Part shown: piece by piece, positions 34,310 through 46,439 of the stretch
Numbering within the stretch: the stretch's first letter is position 1
Layout: each line of letters opens with the position of its first letter
Source of the DNA: Sorex araneus
Lineage: Eukaryota; Chordata; Mammalia; Eulipotyphla; Soricidae
Assembly (NCBI RefSeq): GCF_027595985.1
Contig: NC_073302.1
Location: forward strand, 9,922,966-9,986,965
Length of the DNA: 64,000 bases
Reading direction: 5' to 3'
Made by a program: the position numbers and the translations under genes
The notes under the pieces: generated by a model
The model's input: the letters and a program-made list of their open reading frames with translations, nothing else
Told to the model about the DNA's origin: nothing
The model's database searches: none

Positions 34310-35430
34310 AGAAAAATAGAGAGCTAAGAAACATTTATTTATTCCTGCATACAAAACATTTTAGCCCATTTGCTGCTTCTTCAATGCAGTTTCTATAAAA
34401 CCAGGGTGTGTGAGAGGTATTGCCATTGATCTATTCTCTCTGACAGGCCTGTGTCTTTAGAATCATATGTGGTGGTAATACCCATTAAGGTCATGGTTTC
34501 ATGTCTAAAACAAATCAAATTGACCCTTTCAATCCCTGTACTGTGGGTCATTTGCAGGAATGAGACAGACAAACCACAGGGACTGTCCAAGCCTTAAGTC
34601 TCCTGGGAAGCCCATAGTGCTCTCATAGACTGTCCTTTATTCAGTACAATATCTCTCGATTCTCCGTCCCCTGAGCTGTTGTTGAAAGAGAGAAAAAAGG
34701 ATAGTTGCTACACATATGAACATTCAATAGGTACATAAAGATCAGAGGCCGGGGTATTTTACTTAATGATAGAAGGCATCCTTACCATGTAAATTCTCAA
34801 GAGCTTCCTATTCCATTTTTGTCCATGATGTCACTCCATCTCTAAGACACCAAGAGTCACATTTTATACTTTCCTGGTACATTTCATGAAGCTTTTCCGC
34901 TATTCTATTCTTTCCTGTTATATTATTCTTTAAGGGGTTCATTTTTGCAACCTACTTGCATTCTAATAGCTAAAGGATCTTGTCTACCAGGGGTCATTTC
35001 CTTTTGGGCCTTATATTCTGCAATAAAGATAATGAAAGACTATCAAAGTAGGTAAAGATTATCCCTTTATCTACTTTCAACACTAAGTCCCTGTCCAAAA
35101 TGATCATTCCCAACTTTTACTGTCATATTTGCCCTTTCTCTATCCAAACTTCCCTTCAAATCCCCCACTACCAGCCCATGCCCCCACCGATACCCCCTTC
35201 TTGTGGCAAGTTTGTGCAGGGAAACTTGACTGGCTTTTGGATTCATGTATTGGAGAAAGACAACAAGTATTTTAGTCCACAGAACTATGGACTGCTGAAG
35301 GCAGTGATACTCTCCATTAATGTCCTCTAAGGTAGACACTGTCTTATCATTGATTTGTGAATAGTGATAATAGCCTCACTGTGCGGAGGCTGAGAAACAC
35401 AAAATCACTTAGTAGACTAAAGTAGACTAT
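34310..35430. other. Intergenic, no gene seen
   Basis: Single-copy-looking DNA. The open frames around 35067-35339 lack family resemblance and compositional support. Confidence 0.45.
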
Positions 35431-35439
35431 AGGCTGAAC

Positions 35440-35684
35440 ACGATGCCACTCAATACCTCTATTGAAAACTATAACATCATATGAGAGAAAACAAAAGGGA
35501 ATGCCCTGTTGAAGAGGCAGTGTGGGGTGGTGGGGGTTTGGGTGGAGTGATGAGAGGGATACTGGGAACATTGGTGGAAGAGAATGGGCAATAGTGAAGG
35601 GATGAAAACCAAATGTAAACATGAAAGTTCATAATATTGTAACTGCACTACATAGTGATTCACTAATAAAAATTTTTTAAAAAG
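35440..35684 (+). mobile_element. L1 3'-end fragment
   Basis: Contains acattggtggaagagaatgg, tattgtaactgcactacata and gtgattcactaataaaaatt, the terminal L1 pattern. An AATAAA lies next to the A-rich end. Confidence 0.65.
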
Positions 35685-36147
35685 AGGTGATTCTTGAGTC
35701 AGATTCCTAGCAATGTTCAAGTGGATAGTGAGTAGGAGTGACTGAAGCAGGGCCATGCTCGGTGCCAGATAATCCTTTGCTGGAGTTCTGACACAGAGAA
35801 GCATGACCTTTGCTATGGGTAATCCAATTCCGGGTCAGAGCAGTAGTTTTTTAATTCTAGACACTTATATTAATAAATGAAGAGATTGTTAACCAATTCC
35901 TAATCATTCATTGGATTTACTTCACCTCAGTAGGAAGGATTTGACTTTATAATCCATTCAGATCAACACAATAGAATTGTGCCTTTTGGGTTATTTTGAA
36001 ATAGGCAAATTTCTGTTGTTTCTCTGTTGGGAATTTTTCTCTTGAACAAAGTCTTTGAATAGAATTTTTTTTGGTTGTAACCCAAATATAAACACTATTT
36101 CCAGAAATTCTGAAACAATATTATATAAAAAAGAATTTTATGCCATT
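35685..36147. other. Intergenic left flank of duplication unit A
   Basis: Not duplicated elsewhere in the window as far as I can see. No gene. Confidence 0.45.
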
Positions 36148-36373
36148 GATGCAGATTTCTGCATGTATAACCATGTCACCAAGAAAAGGGAAGATTTAGT
36201 TCAAAGTTTTCAAAACAAAGAATTTCAAAATACTTGTTTTTCTAGTGAAGTGTAAATTTCTCATAGAATTCTAAAACATAAATGCAGTACAAGGTTTTGA
36301 TTTTCCTGATAAACTCTCTTTTACTCCATCCTGAAAAAAAATTTTCTGTTCCTCAATGCAATCATTCATTGCG

Positions 36374-36530
36374 ATTTTTTCATTTTGGGTCACAGTTGGA
36401 GGTGCCTAGAACTTACTCCTGGCTCTGTGCTTAGGTATTACTCCTGAAAAGGTCAGGGGGCCATATAGGATGTGAGGGATTAAACAGGGGTCAATTGTGT
36501 GTGAGGCGAACACTGTACTGTCACTCCCAT
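36374..36530 (-). mobile_element. Old short SINE (unit A)
   Basis: Reversed and diverged: ttttgggtcacagttggagg, ttactcctggctctgtgctt, ccatataggatg. The same insertion is at 50350-50512. Confidence 0.65.
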
Positions 36531-36649
36531 TCCTATTAATGGCATTTTATAACTGCTAAGAGAAGCCAGTTCACTTATTTAGAATCAATCATCAACAAAA
36601 ACTTTGGGAAGAGCCTTACATCAAGTCTTATCTAACTTATGTATTGGCT

Positions 36650-36925
36650 ACATTAGGTATTGGAGCATAACTCAGGTGTACCTACTTCCAGCTGGAACTC
36701 AGCATTTAGAGTATTCCATTGTGGCCCTGATACATGGGACACATCTCAGGTGGCTGCAGCATCTCAGTGCCTCCAGACCCTGATCCCCAAGGTCTGATTG
36801 GATTCAAAACAATTACCTTTCTTTCTTTCCTTAACCAGGAGCTTAGGGACTTTTTTTTTTGGTCGTCTCTGAGATGTATAAAGTGGTATTCTTCTTAAGT
36901 ATTGTTTTGGTACTCAGGGACAGGT
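36650..36925 (+). promoter_or_regulatory. OR promoter / 5' exon module for 40272-41234
   Basis: O/E-like atccccaaggtct (36783-36795), CAATTA (36810-36815), aaccaggagcttagggac and TATA-like tataaag (36877-36883). A possible donor is cag|GTGCAG after base 36923. The acceptor of the coding exon is at 40263-40264, about 3.3 kb downstream. Confidence 0.55.
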
Positions 36926-37186
36926 GCAGAAAGCTCAGGACAACTCACAGTCTTTCTTCCTGCTCTTGCTTTAATGATAAAAATTGAAGACCCAGAAACT
37001 GGATTAGAAGGAGCACGAGCTATAAAGGACTTTAGAGATCAGAATGAACTATGAGGGCAAGTGCACCTCTTGCCATAAAGGTCTGTACATGCATTCCATG
37101 TGGGCCTGTGTTCATTTCTTTCTTGGAACATCTGGGATTTGTATGTGCTTCTAAATTTGTGTTCAAGTCTAATTTGATCGCCACCA

Positions 37187-37280
37187 TTGCATATGGACCT
37201 TGAAGCCTGCTTGGAGTTCCTGTGGAGAGAGTCAGGAGTTAAGCCCTAAGTACCACTGGGTGTAGCCCCCCAAATTTTTC
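37187..37280 (+). mobile_element. Short SINE 3' fragment (unit A)
   Basis: catatggacc..., gagagagtcaggagttaagc, accactgggtgtagcccccc. Counterpart at 51165-51260. Confidence 0.6.
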
Positions 37281-38039
37281 AATTATTTTTTGAAAAAAAT
37301 TTTCATCCTTTCCAAAAATTTTGTGTCTGTCTGTACCGTAAATATCTCTTGATATGTAGAGAAAGACAGAGAAGTGCAATGAGGCATAGACAAGAAAAAG
37401 ACAAAGAGAGGTTAATGACTCATAGTGCTTATTTTCATCTCTTTGACCAGAAACCACAGTACAAACAGGCTCCTATTAAGCAATACAGAGCAGCTCTGAG
37501 TGTGATTTAGTCACATAATCAAATTTCTATCCCATTGTTTTTGAATCACTTCCTCATGCCTGTCATTGCATGGACATCACAATTAAATAATGCATTAGCA
37601 GAGTTTTAACAGACAGAGACAGTTTCCTGGTGTGGAGTAGACATTTCTTGAATTTATCCTTGATTATCAGAGGAGAGGAAGCATGGAATATTTACTCAAG
37701 CATATGGGTATTTGTGATTTTGTACTTTGTTTAGCATTTACATTTACATTTCACTTCAAGATTTGTTGTATTTGTGTGTGACTTTGTGATAGTAATTATC
37801 TTATTTGTTAGTGGTATTTTTGTGGGGTTACTTGTGAGAGAATGGGATACACATGCCATTCCCATAACAACCTAGAAGTTTTTCATGAGTTGCTGCATTA
37901 CTGCATTGAACAAGCCAGTTGATGTGCACTTATATCAATAGGAAGGTTTTATGTACCAGTACCTCTAACCAATGTTTCAATTCATTATATTAGAGTCTAT
38001 TTCTCAGCTAAGTAATTTTCTCTGAATTCAGTTTTTTTC

Positions 38040-38315
38040 TAGAGGGGAGCCATGCTGAATGAAGTAAGTCAAAAGGATAAGGAGAGATACAGAATGATCT
38101 CTCATATATAGGACATTAAGATTCCTAATATGGGAATAACAAATGGACAAAAGCACCAAAATCAGAGAACTGCTCTACATAACTGAGCTTACATGGTAAG
38201 GAAACTAGAGGGAGGGATTTGACTGGGGGAACGCTGAGACAATGATAGAAGGAAATGGACACTCTGATAGAGTATATAATATTAAAACGCTGTGGTAATG
38301 AAACCCTAAAAAAAA
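38040..38315 (+). mobile_element. L1 3'-end fragment (unit A)
   Basis: gaatgatctctcatatatag and ggatttgactgggggaacg, followed by an aataccctaaa-like A-rich end. Shared with 52010-52285. Confidence 0.65.
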
Positions 38316-38399
38316 GAAATTCAGTTTTTTCACTGGTTGTTAATGGGTATTTAATCCTTGATCATAGTGTTGTATTTAATTAAGTTGGACAATATACAA

Positions 38400-38587
38400 T
38401 TTTTTTTTGTTTTTTGTTTCTTTTGCTTTTTGGGTCACACCGGCCATGCACAGGGGTTACTCCTGGCTCTGCACTCAGGAATTACTTCTGGCGGGTTCTC
38501 AGGGGACCATATGGGATGCTGGGATTTGAACCCAGGTCAGCTGCATGCAAGGCAAATGCCCTACCCGCTGTGCTATCGCTCTAGCCC
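38400..38587 (-). mobile_element. Short shrew SINE with target-site duplication (unit A)
   Basis: Reversed short SINE flanked by caatatacaa (38390-38399 and 38588-38597). The same insertion, with the same duplication, is at 52368-52559, so it predates the A/B duplication. Confidence 0.92.
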
Positions 38588-40044
38588 CAATATACAAAAA
38601 TTGTTCAGCACTGTGCCTGACACGTAACGAGTATTCAGTAAAGAGTAAGCATTATTATCTTTCCCCAGGAAAGTGTATTTGTGACTGGAGATTGTTATTT
38701 ATTCACTGTCTGAAGTATTACAGGTAGAGGCCTAAGAGAATCTGTCTGCACTGGCCCTTCCCACACTTTGTGAACACCGCCTTATCTCTTTTCTGAAGCT
38801 CATGCCTCGCTGTCTCACACAAAAGTTCCTGTTTGAATCAAGGTTCTCAGGTTGGTCATCACCTGTTTCTTTCATTTTGGTTTCTCAGTAAATGGCGAGT
38901 CAGCATATGTCAGTGAGTAACAAGGCCTTCAGAGGTGGGTCAGGTCACTGTTCTCCTTTTTGATCATGAATTGAGAGAATCAGTATCTCTGAGCAAGTTC
39001 TTGGTTCAAGTTCATGGTTCCTGAGGAGGACTTGCTGTACTTTGGGTTTTAAATGTGAATGTTGATCAAGATTGTCTCCTCAAAAGCACATTAAGAATCC
39101 TAAACTCTAACCTATCTTCCAAAGGAATACTGAATCTAGAGTCTACCTAGCACAGTGCTGGATCTCAGTTCTGTCATTTATGTTCTGAGGCCTAAGTTTT
39201 TCCACATCCACAAAGAACAGACACATATGTTGAGATATATCCACACAGTGGTTATTTACTTACTTGATATTTATTTATTTACTTACTTGACATTAAAAAT
39301 AGTTGAACACACATAGTGATCTCCATGGTATTAAAACTGATAGCTTTTGGAGTTGTGGAGCAGTATCTTATCTTATCGCATGTCTTCTCATGTTAGCTAG
39401 TGAGAAGTATGATAACATGGTAATTAGGTGACAGACACTGTCCAGATAAATATTGTCTTACACTTTTAAAAATTTATGTATGCAGTACACATATATGCTT
39501 ATATGAATAATGTGTTTATTGGTCCTCATAATTAAAGTGAATATAATACTAATTTTGTTGTACTTTCATGATGATTTAAGTAAATCTTATCTGCAATACA
39601 TTGGAATATGCCCTGCTCAGTGTATGTTAATATGTACTTTGCATGATAATTATTATTTATGGACAATTTGGTGACAGAGAATATTAAATATCTGTGATCT
39701 CTTAGGATCCAGCCAGTTTTACTGTTATCTTGTCCTCGGTAAAGAGTTTCATGTCATTTTAAGGGAAAAATTATAGATATCTCTTAATGAATGTCTGTGT
39801 CTTTATGGTATTATAAAATTTATCAGGATGAAGAAGCATGATATAAAGGCTTACACATTTTAACATCAAGACTTTGATTTGTTTTGTCCTGTTTTGTACT
39901 TAGGGATTTGAGTTGAACTTGGGACAAAGCCATTGTTCAATTTATTTTTCTGGAGTAACAGAAAAATCCCTCCGGTGTCAGGAAAGAAACTCTAATTTAT
40001 TGTGAGGCTGTGAATTCCAAAAAAGACTGTTATTCACACAATAA

Positions 40045-40160
40045 GTGAATATAAGAGCCCACAACACTGGTGAAAGGTAGGAAAACAGCCACTCTTCCCT
40101 CAGTGAAGATGGCCAGTTCATTGACTGAGATGTATGAACAGCTTGTTTTTCACACGATAA
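40045..40160 (-). pseudogene. Antisense OR fragment in the intron upstream of OR 40272
   Basis: The minus strand encodes SVNELAIFTEG, then R-V-A-V-F-L-P-F and SVVGSYI, i.e. the loop 2 to TM5 segment of the MSN receptors, with a two-base deletion just before it. It ends about 110 bases before the sense ATG and lies opposite to the receptor. A matching fragment sits at the same distance upstream of the unit B receptor, so it predates that duplication. Confidence 0.88.
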
Positions 40161-40271
40161 AATGAGTAGAAGTCTAGCTTAAACCTAACATTCTTAAATA
40201 AAAATGACAGTGTTTTCACTTTATGGATATTCAAGGCTCAGATTTTTCTAACTTTCATTCCCAGCAAACAC

Positions 40272-41234
40272 ATGAGCAACATGAAGAGAGATAATGAGAC
40301 CAGCGTGTCCCAGTTCTTCCTCCGAGGACTCTCTGTAGCACCAGATCATCAGGGTTTGTTCTTCACCCTCTTCCTAGTGTCATACCTGGCCACGGTGCTT
40401 GGGAACCTGCTCATCATCCTGCTCATCAGAATGGACTCCCGCCTCCACACCCCCATGTACTTCTTCCTCAGCCACCTGGCTTTCACTGACGTGTCATTCT
40501 CATCTGTCACTATGCCCAAGATGTTGATGGACATGCAGACTAACGAAAAGTCCATCCCCTATGCAGGGTGTATTTCTCAGGTATTTTTTATAATATTTTG
40601 TGGGTGTATTGATGATTTCCTTCTTACAGTGATGGCGTATGACAGATATGTAGCCATCTGTCAGCCACTCCATTACACAACCATCATGAGGCAGGAGCGA
40701 TGTGCCTTATTAGTAGGTTGGTCCTGGTTCCTCAGTTTTCTCCACGCTTTTTTACATGCTATTCTCTTGTCCCGGGTGTCATTTTGTTCCAACATTGTCG
40801 TGCCCCATTTCTCTTGTGAACTCACGGTCCTCCTTAACATGAGCTGTTCAGATATCTCTGTCAATGAACTGGCCATCTTCACAGAAGGAATAGTGGTTGT
40901 TTTCGTACCTTTCATAAGTGTCGTGGGCTCTTATGTTCGTATATGGGCCACTGTCCTAAGAAATCCCTCTGCTAAGAGACTCTTCAAAGTCCTTTCTACC
41001 TGTGGTTCCCATCTCCTTGTTGTATCTTTGTACTATGGGACCCTTGCAGAGGTTTATTTTTTCTCTTCTTCCTCTCTCTCCAGTAATAAAGATATAATTG
41101 CTTCCATCATGTATATGATTGTCACCCCTATGCTGAACCCTTTCATTTACAGTCTGAGAAACAAAGATATAAAACAGGCTCTAAAATTGTTTGTTAATAA
41201 GATGAAGTTCTTTAAGCCAAATAACTTAATGTGA
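40272..41234 (+). CDS. Olfactory receptor, MSN type, intact (unit A)
   Basis: Complete 320-residue odorant receptor starting MSNMKRDNETSVSQF, with the N-terminal sequon NET at residue 8. Hallmarks in order: [30 protein letters not shown], conserved loop-2 cysteines, VGSYVRIWATV in TM5, KVLSTCGSHLLVV in TM6, [14 protein letters not shown] in TM7 and a basic, Lys-rich C-terminus. The acceptor cattcccag (AG 40263-40264) lies 7 bases before the ATG and fixes the start. Compared with the unit B copy it differs at a handful of sites, several in TM3 (GCIDDFLLT), TM4 (WFLSFLHA), loop 2 (SNIVVPHF, no sequon) and TM5. Unlike unit B, no MSS-type receptor follows it before the L1 seam. Confidence 0.95.
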   Translation: MSNMKRDNETSVSQFFLRGLSVAPDHQGLFFTLFLVSYLATVLGNLLIILLIRMDSRLHTPMYFFLSHLAFTDVSFSSVTMPKMLMDMQTNEKSIPYAGCISQVFFIIFCGCIDDFLLTVMAYDRYVAICQPLHYTTIMRQERCALLVGWSWFLSFLHAFLHAILLSRVSFCSNIVVPHFSCELTVLLNMSCSDISVNELAIFTEGIVVVFVPFISVVGSYVRIWATVLRNPSAKRLFKVLSTCGSHLLVVSLYYGTLAEVYFFSSSSLSSNKDIIASIMYMIVTPMLNPFIYSLRNKDIKQALKLFVNKMKFFKPNNLM

Positions 41235-41582
41235 ATGTGTTAGCTAATATCTATGCATATTTAAATGAACAAGAAAACTAACATTCCAGAACTTTGAGAT
41301 AGTTCCATTGGAACGATCTCCACACATCTCATGAGGTTGGAATTCTCCTGTGACATTATCAGTTTTCATTAACCAGACTGATGTTCAGGGAAAAATATTT
41401 ATTTTTTACCAGTGATTATCTTCAATGATGCCTAATTTCAGCAAGTCTAGAACTTTGGGCTCTGCATGACGTAGTTAAGATTTCAACTGGCAGCAGTGAA
41501 TACATTAGCTCCTCCAGTCCAAATAGCTCTAAGTAAATCCATTCCTTTTTATTTAATTTTATATATTTTCTGTTTTGGTTCA

Positions 41583-41700
41583 TTGATTTTTAGGCCACAT
41601 ACAATGGTGATCATGTCTTACTCCTGCCTCTGAGCTCAGGGGTCACTCCTGGCAATGCTCAGGACCATATCAGGTACCAGGGATTGAACTTGGATTGTTT
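41583..41700 (-). mobile_element. Old short SINE in OR 3' flank (unit A)
   Basis: ttttaggccacatacaatgg, cctctgagctcaggggtcac and the reversed B box gggattgaacttgg. Orthologous to 15640-15800 (inverted) and 55550-55668. Confidence 0.7.
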
Positions 41701-44089
41701 CATAAATTGTAGGTACCATACATAGTGTACATGTTGGGAGAAGCAACAGTAAAAGATTTCTGAGTGCATATTGACAAAAAAATGAATTCCAAATCAATTA
41801 CACAGGGAATCCAAGGTGTTTGTGGCACTTGTCTCCCTATTGATTTCTTGGGCAAAAAGAACTTGTAATAGAAAAAGTTTAAGAACCATGAGTTTAAGGT
41901 TATGCATTGTAGATTGCTGCCTCCAGATCAATCCTAGTGCGTCGTGAATCCCTGAGCATCCCTGGGGAAGACCTGTGGGCCACAGAACACTGTCAGTGTA
42001 GGTATGAAGGCATCTAAGCACAAGTGGAGTGTCCTGGCTAATCTCCAACACCACAGGGCCAGCATCCTTGGGTCCTTGAATTTAACTGACAGCCCTGGTA
42101 AACTATGAATTGCCAGAAGGAACCCTTCGTTCCCTCTCCAAGCAGAAATTTGGAAACTCTCTCCAAATTTAGACGTTGAAACAAATAAATTAAATAATTT
42201 TGTTCTGCACAAACACTATAAATTTTATACTTTTTGGTAATAAAATTTTGGATTCTTACTACATTTGATAACAGTATGCATATCTTGCACAAATACAGTA
42301 TAAACCATTCCACTACTATGTATACCACAAGATACTGAAATATAAATAAAAATGGGAAATATGTATACTCTTCTGAAATAGTGATGCATAAATTTATAAA
42401 GCAACAGAACACAGATTATTCTGGAGTTATCCTGGAAAATTCTGAAGAATAAATGTTATGTTGAGACAGGAAACAAATATCAATAAATTTAAGAAAAATT
42501 AAATCATATCAATATTTAAGCAAAATTGTATAAAACTAGAAATTAATCAGAGCAATGCTTAATGTAATCACAATTATATGGAGATTAAGCAATATGGTGC
42601 TGAACAATAACTCTATCTAAAGAAAAAAAACAGAGTAGGAATGCAAAAACCTAAAGACAAAGGAAGTGGAATATAATGACCTTCCTAAACTTCTGGACGC
42701 AGGAAATGTGAAAGTATGAGGTCCTTCCTCATAAAGAAAAATAAAAGCTTAAATACATGATCTAGCTTTTTACTTTAAAAGTTCTTTAAGTAAAAGCAAA
42801 AACCAACATTATAAAATAAAGATTTTTAGAAAACCCTATACAAGAAGTTTATTAAGAGATGGTTCTTTGAAATGACAACTAATATTGACAAGTGTTTAGC
42901 AATAGTCAAGAAAGAAGAGCACCTCCATCCATAAGGGGTCTAGGAGATGGCTTGAGGGTCTGGAGCACAAAATTCTTACACAGGAGGTTCGTGTACACTT
43001 TCTAGCACTACACAGTCCTCCAGGAACTTACAGGAGTGAATCTGAAATACTGTCACAGGAGTATTTTCTAAGTATCACCACTTGTGCATCTATTCTCCCA
43101 ATTAAATAATAGTAGATTAGCCACTGGCAGCATAAAAATTGATGTCCTGTAATTCTTTTTATCTCAGTTCCCTTATGCCTTTGGTCAAACATTTCTGTCC
43201 AGTACCAGTTCATCAGATTGCTGATCTCTTGCATTTTATGATCTCTGATTCTCCCCTTTCCTGATGTTATAGAAATGTTTCTTAGCTCAAATGTGGTCAG
43301 TTGTGACTTCTGTAGAGTTGAGATAATGGAAAATCTTCTCATTCATTGAATATGGAGAACTTCTATGAATTTGCTCATCATGATGCTTCACAGGATGTTG
43401 TGCAACCATTTAATGTTTATATGTTCTTTGTGTAGATACTCCGGGAGCACTTACAAAACTGGTATCTTTGGCATTCCTGAGAAACTCTTCAAAATTAACA
43501 TTTTAAATATCTGCAGCCTGTTGTGTCAACTATGTTCAGATAAAGCTAGAAAGAGGAAAGGGATGAGACAGTAAACTGGAATTATCCTAAATCAATAAAA
43601 GAAATAATTAATGTTTTTATAAAGTAGATTTCAGACACAGATGGTTTCATGTATGAATTTTGTCCATAATCATAAAGCAAAAAATAGTACCAATTAACTG
43701 TGACTAGAAATTTCTTGAACAATTATTTTGAGTTCTTGTTTTCCTATTTCTTTTTTCACTTATCTTTTCAAATTATTTTTAAATTATCATTTCTAGACTT
43801 GGTTATTTGACTAAACTATCTTTAACAAATCAACCTGTGTCTACATAAATAAAGTGGGTCAATACGGCTTGAACCAAGAAAAAGCTTTAGTATTTGTAAG
43901 TTCTCTCTTTCCCTGACTGAACAGTTAAAAGATGGTGAAAGAAGTGACGCCTTTGGCAGGTATCAATATTGAACCTACGGGGATGCTCGTATGCACAAAA
44001 AAAGAAGCTTATACAGACTAAAAGATCCTGATCAAATCTGAACCATACTGACTTTTCAGGACTGTGCTAGGCTATGATAGGTGTATGAG
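41701..44089. other. Unit A flank between the MSN receptor and the next module
   Basis: Non-coding, colinear with 24600-27490 and 55670-59920. It includes an old retroelement-like block at 41900-42140 (cctgagcatccctgggg). No gene. Confidence 0.6.
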
Positions 44090-44333
44090 CACTGTGGCAC
44101 TGTGCTTCCATTGTTCATCGATTTGCTCTAGCAGGCACCAGTAATGTCTCCATTTTGAGACATGTTGTTACTGTTTTTGGCATATCAAATATGCCACGGG
44201 TACCTGCCAGGCTCTGCTGTGTGGGGAGATACTCTGGAGAGCTAGCCAGGCTCTCCGAGAGGGGTGGAGGAATAGACCCTGGGTAGGCCACGTGCAAGGC
44301 AAACACCCTACCTGCTGTGCTATTGCTCCAGAG
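44090..44333 (-). mobile_element. Long shrew SINE with target-site duplication (unit A)
   Basis: Reversed long SINE flanked by gtatgag (44083-44089 and 44334-44340). Also in unit B at 59921-60162. The older paralogue at 27490 is empty, so insertion fell between the two duplication events. Confidence 0.9.
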
Positions 44334-44505
44334 GTATGAGAGGGAAGAACAAGTTGTATATCTTCTGTGCTACTGGAAATGGGTTTTTTGGGAGGGAGGG
44401 GTACAAGATTCATATGCAAATGGTCTCTCTGCTGGGAATCTGAAAGTGGCCCAACCCCACCTCAAACATGAGGGATGTGTGGCACTATATGTTAGATATA
44501 GATGA

Positions 44506-44575
44506 ACTATACTATACTATACTATACTATACTATACTATACTATACTATACTATACTATACTATACTATACTAT
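44506..44575. repeat. Perfect ACTAT pentanucleotide microsatellite
   Basis: Fourteen uninterrupted actat units. In unit B (60329-60388) the array is broken by c and t substitutions, and in the older paralogue (about 27672) only a non-repetitive gatgaactgtg remains. Confidence 0.95.
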
Positions 44576-44939
44576 ATGCTAGATATAGATACAGATGGCT
44601 AATTTTCTGAATATTTGTATCACATAACTATGTCTATTTGTAGGCACAATTAAATCTTTATTAAGGAAGGAGGAGTTTGAAACTGACGGTGATAGTAACC
44701 AGTTGTCAGGGTGATTCAGTCACTCCGATTGTGTAGCAATATCAAGGATTTTATATGCATTATTCTTGTTTTGCAATATACAAAGTAATAGCAACAGTGA
44801 ACATGTGTTATGCATCTGAGACCTTAAGCATGATTGACCTCATTCATACTTTATGAAAACTTCATGATGTTTTACTTTTCACTCTTTGCATTTTATAACT
44901 GCTGGAACAAAGGATGAGGGAAGTTACTTTACTTTTATA

Positions 44940-45290
44940 GGGTCAACAGTGAATGAGTGTCAGATCCTGCATCCAGCCCTGGCTGACCTATGCCTTGGCT
45001 GGCATTGAAGCAGCTTAGCAATTTCTGCTTCGGCCATAATTGAGCAGGCAGAGAGCAGACCAGATTTCTCTGATACCTTGTACCCTCTCTCTGGTGGCCC
45101 AAGCAGCTCAGTCCCTCCAGCCCCTGCATGGGCTATTCCCTAAGGTCTGATTGGACTGGAGGCAATTACGCTACTTTCTTGTCTTAACCAGGAGCTTAGG
45201 GAGATTTGCTTGCTCTTCTCTATAAGATCCACAAAGTGGTGCTCTTCTTATTGTTCTGGGTATCAGAACAGAAAGTTCAGAGGATTCAGG
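44940..45290 (+). promoter_or_regulatory. Orphan OR promoter module (unit A, MSS type)
   Basis: O/E-like attccctaaggtct (45135-45148), CAATTA (45163-45168) and TATA-like tataaga (45221-45227). The donor position reads cagaggattcagg, so the GT is lost. The downstream intron is cut at 46439 and no receptor follows before the next promoter module. Its unit B counterpart at 60750 leads to a receptor. Confidence 0.55.
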
Positions 45291-46439
45291 CTCGTGGATG
45301 CTTCTTTCTACTTTTTTTATTCTGATGTCTATGATAGAAGGTGGTGACTCAGAAACTGTTTGGGAAGGTGCCTGAGCTACCCACAAGTGCTGAGGCCAGA
45401 GTGAGGACTAAGGTGTGAATTCTAGGAGAGCAAGATGTGTCTCTGTGTGTTTAGAAAACTGTGTATTTTGCATATGAGTCTGTGTGCTGATTCCTGTTGG
45501 TGTGATGTGAATATTTGTATGTTTCTTCAAAAATTGTGTTGGATGTGTGTGATATATCTCCTTATATAGAAAGGAAAACAGACAATACAGGGGCAGTAAG
45601 GAAGAGACATGGCTGTAGAGACTGTGGAAGATGCATGATATGCATGACTGGATTCTTTCCTTTCATATTAGAGAACATGGAGCCAAATAAATTTACATTA
45701 AGTGTGCGAAGAGCAGTTCTGAGAATGATTTGTGTTGTATGGTCAAAACCTGCGCTGTACTCATTCAATGACTTTCATATTCTCCTCTGTGTACAGATAT
45801 AATATTTAAATGTGAGACTGAGGTGTTTGATCAGAAAAATTTGTTTCCAGCTATGGATTGTGGTTTCCTAAATTTTCCAATAACCAGCATGGGGAAAAAG
45901 GCTCAAAATACTTAGTGATATGAGATCTTAAATATTGACATATTGAGTATTTCACTCTTTATTGCAATGTTTTCATTGGTTTGTGTCTTTTTAAATTAGT
46001 GGTTGTGTAATTGAGTGACTAGGAAGCACATCTCTCACCTATGAACATTTTGTGTGCTGTCAATAGTGATTACATTACTGCATTGATTAAGTATGTTCAT
46101 GTGTGTTTCCACCTTTAGGAAGGTATCACATAATACCTACTCTGCCAGTGCCGCAATAGGTAATATTAGGATATTATCTGAAGACTGATACTTACATATC
46201 TGTATCTGAAATATTTTCCATTTATAAAGGGAAATATTTGATCACAATACAATATCAAAACTTCAAATAAAAATGTACACAAGTTATTTCGTATCATTTA
46301 TTACATACAATAAGTTCTCCAAGAAGATGAAGTATAACCATTCTCTCTCCCGAATTGAAGTGTTATTGTCATCATGATTCTTATTTCTCCAATGTCTGAG
46401 TAAACATAGGTTAAAAAGCTAAGGAATCGAAGAAAACTC
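45291..46439. other. Truncated MSS intron (unit A)
   Basis: Colinear with 61100-62251 and with 28380-29530. Non-coding. Confidence 0.65.

Larger units (their letters stand above)
36148..46439 (+). repeat. Segmental duplication unit A
   Basis: Begins gatgcagatttctgcatg and ends gaatcgaagaaaactc, matching 50125-62251 base for base with scattered substitutions throughout. Length is about 10.29 kb; unit B without its private insertion is about 10.25 kb. It contains an OR promoter module, one intact MSN receptor, its flank, a second promoter module and about 1.1 kb of MSS intron, at which point it is cut off. Confidence 0.92.

Noticed and set aside
35067-35804. Cluster of 76-111-codon frames in single-copy DNA
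   Set aside because: Overlap an L1 3' end and low-complexity sequence; no motif, no splice context.
42038-42412. 124-codon minus-strand frame, with a related 102-codon frame at 56004-56312
   Set aside because: Present in both units only because the DNA is duplicated; no recognisable domain, AT-rich and no match to a family I know.
44506-44575. Regular repeat array considered as CRISPR-like
   Set aside because: Contiguous pentanucleotide microsatellite without spacers, in a mammalian genome.
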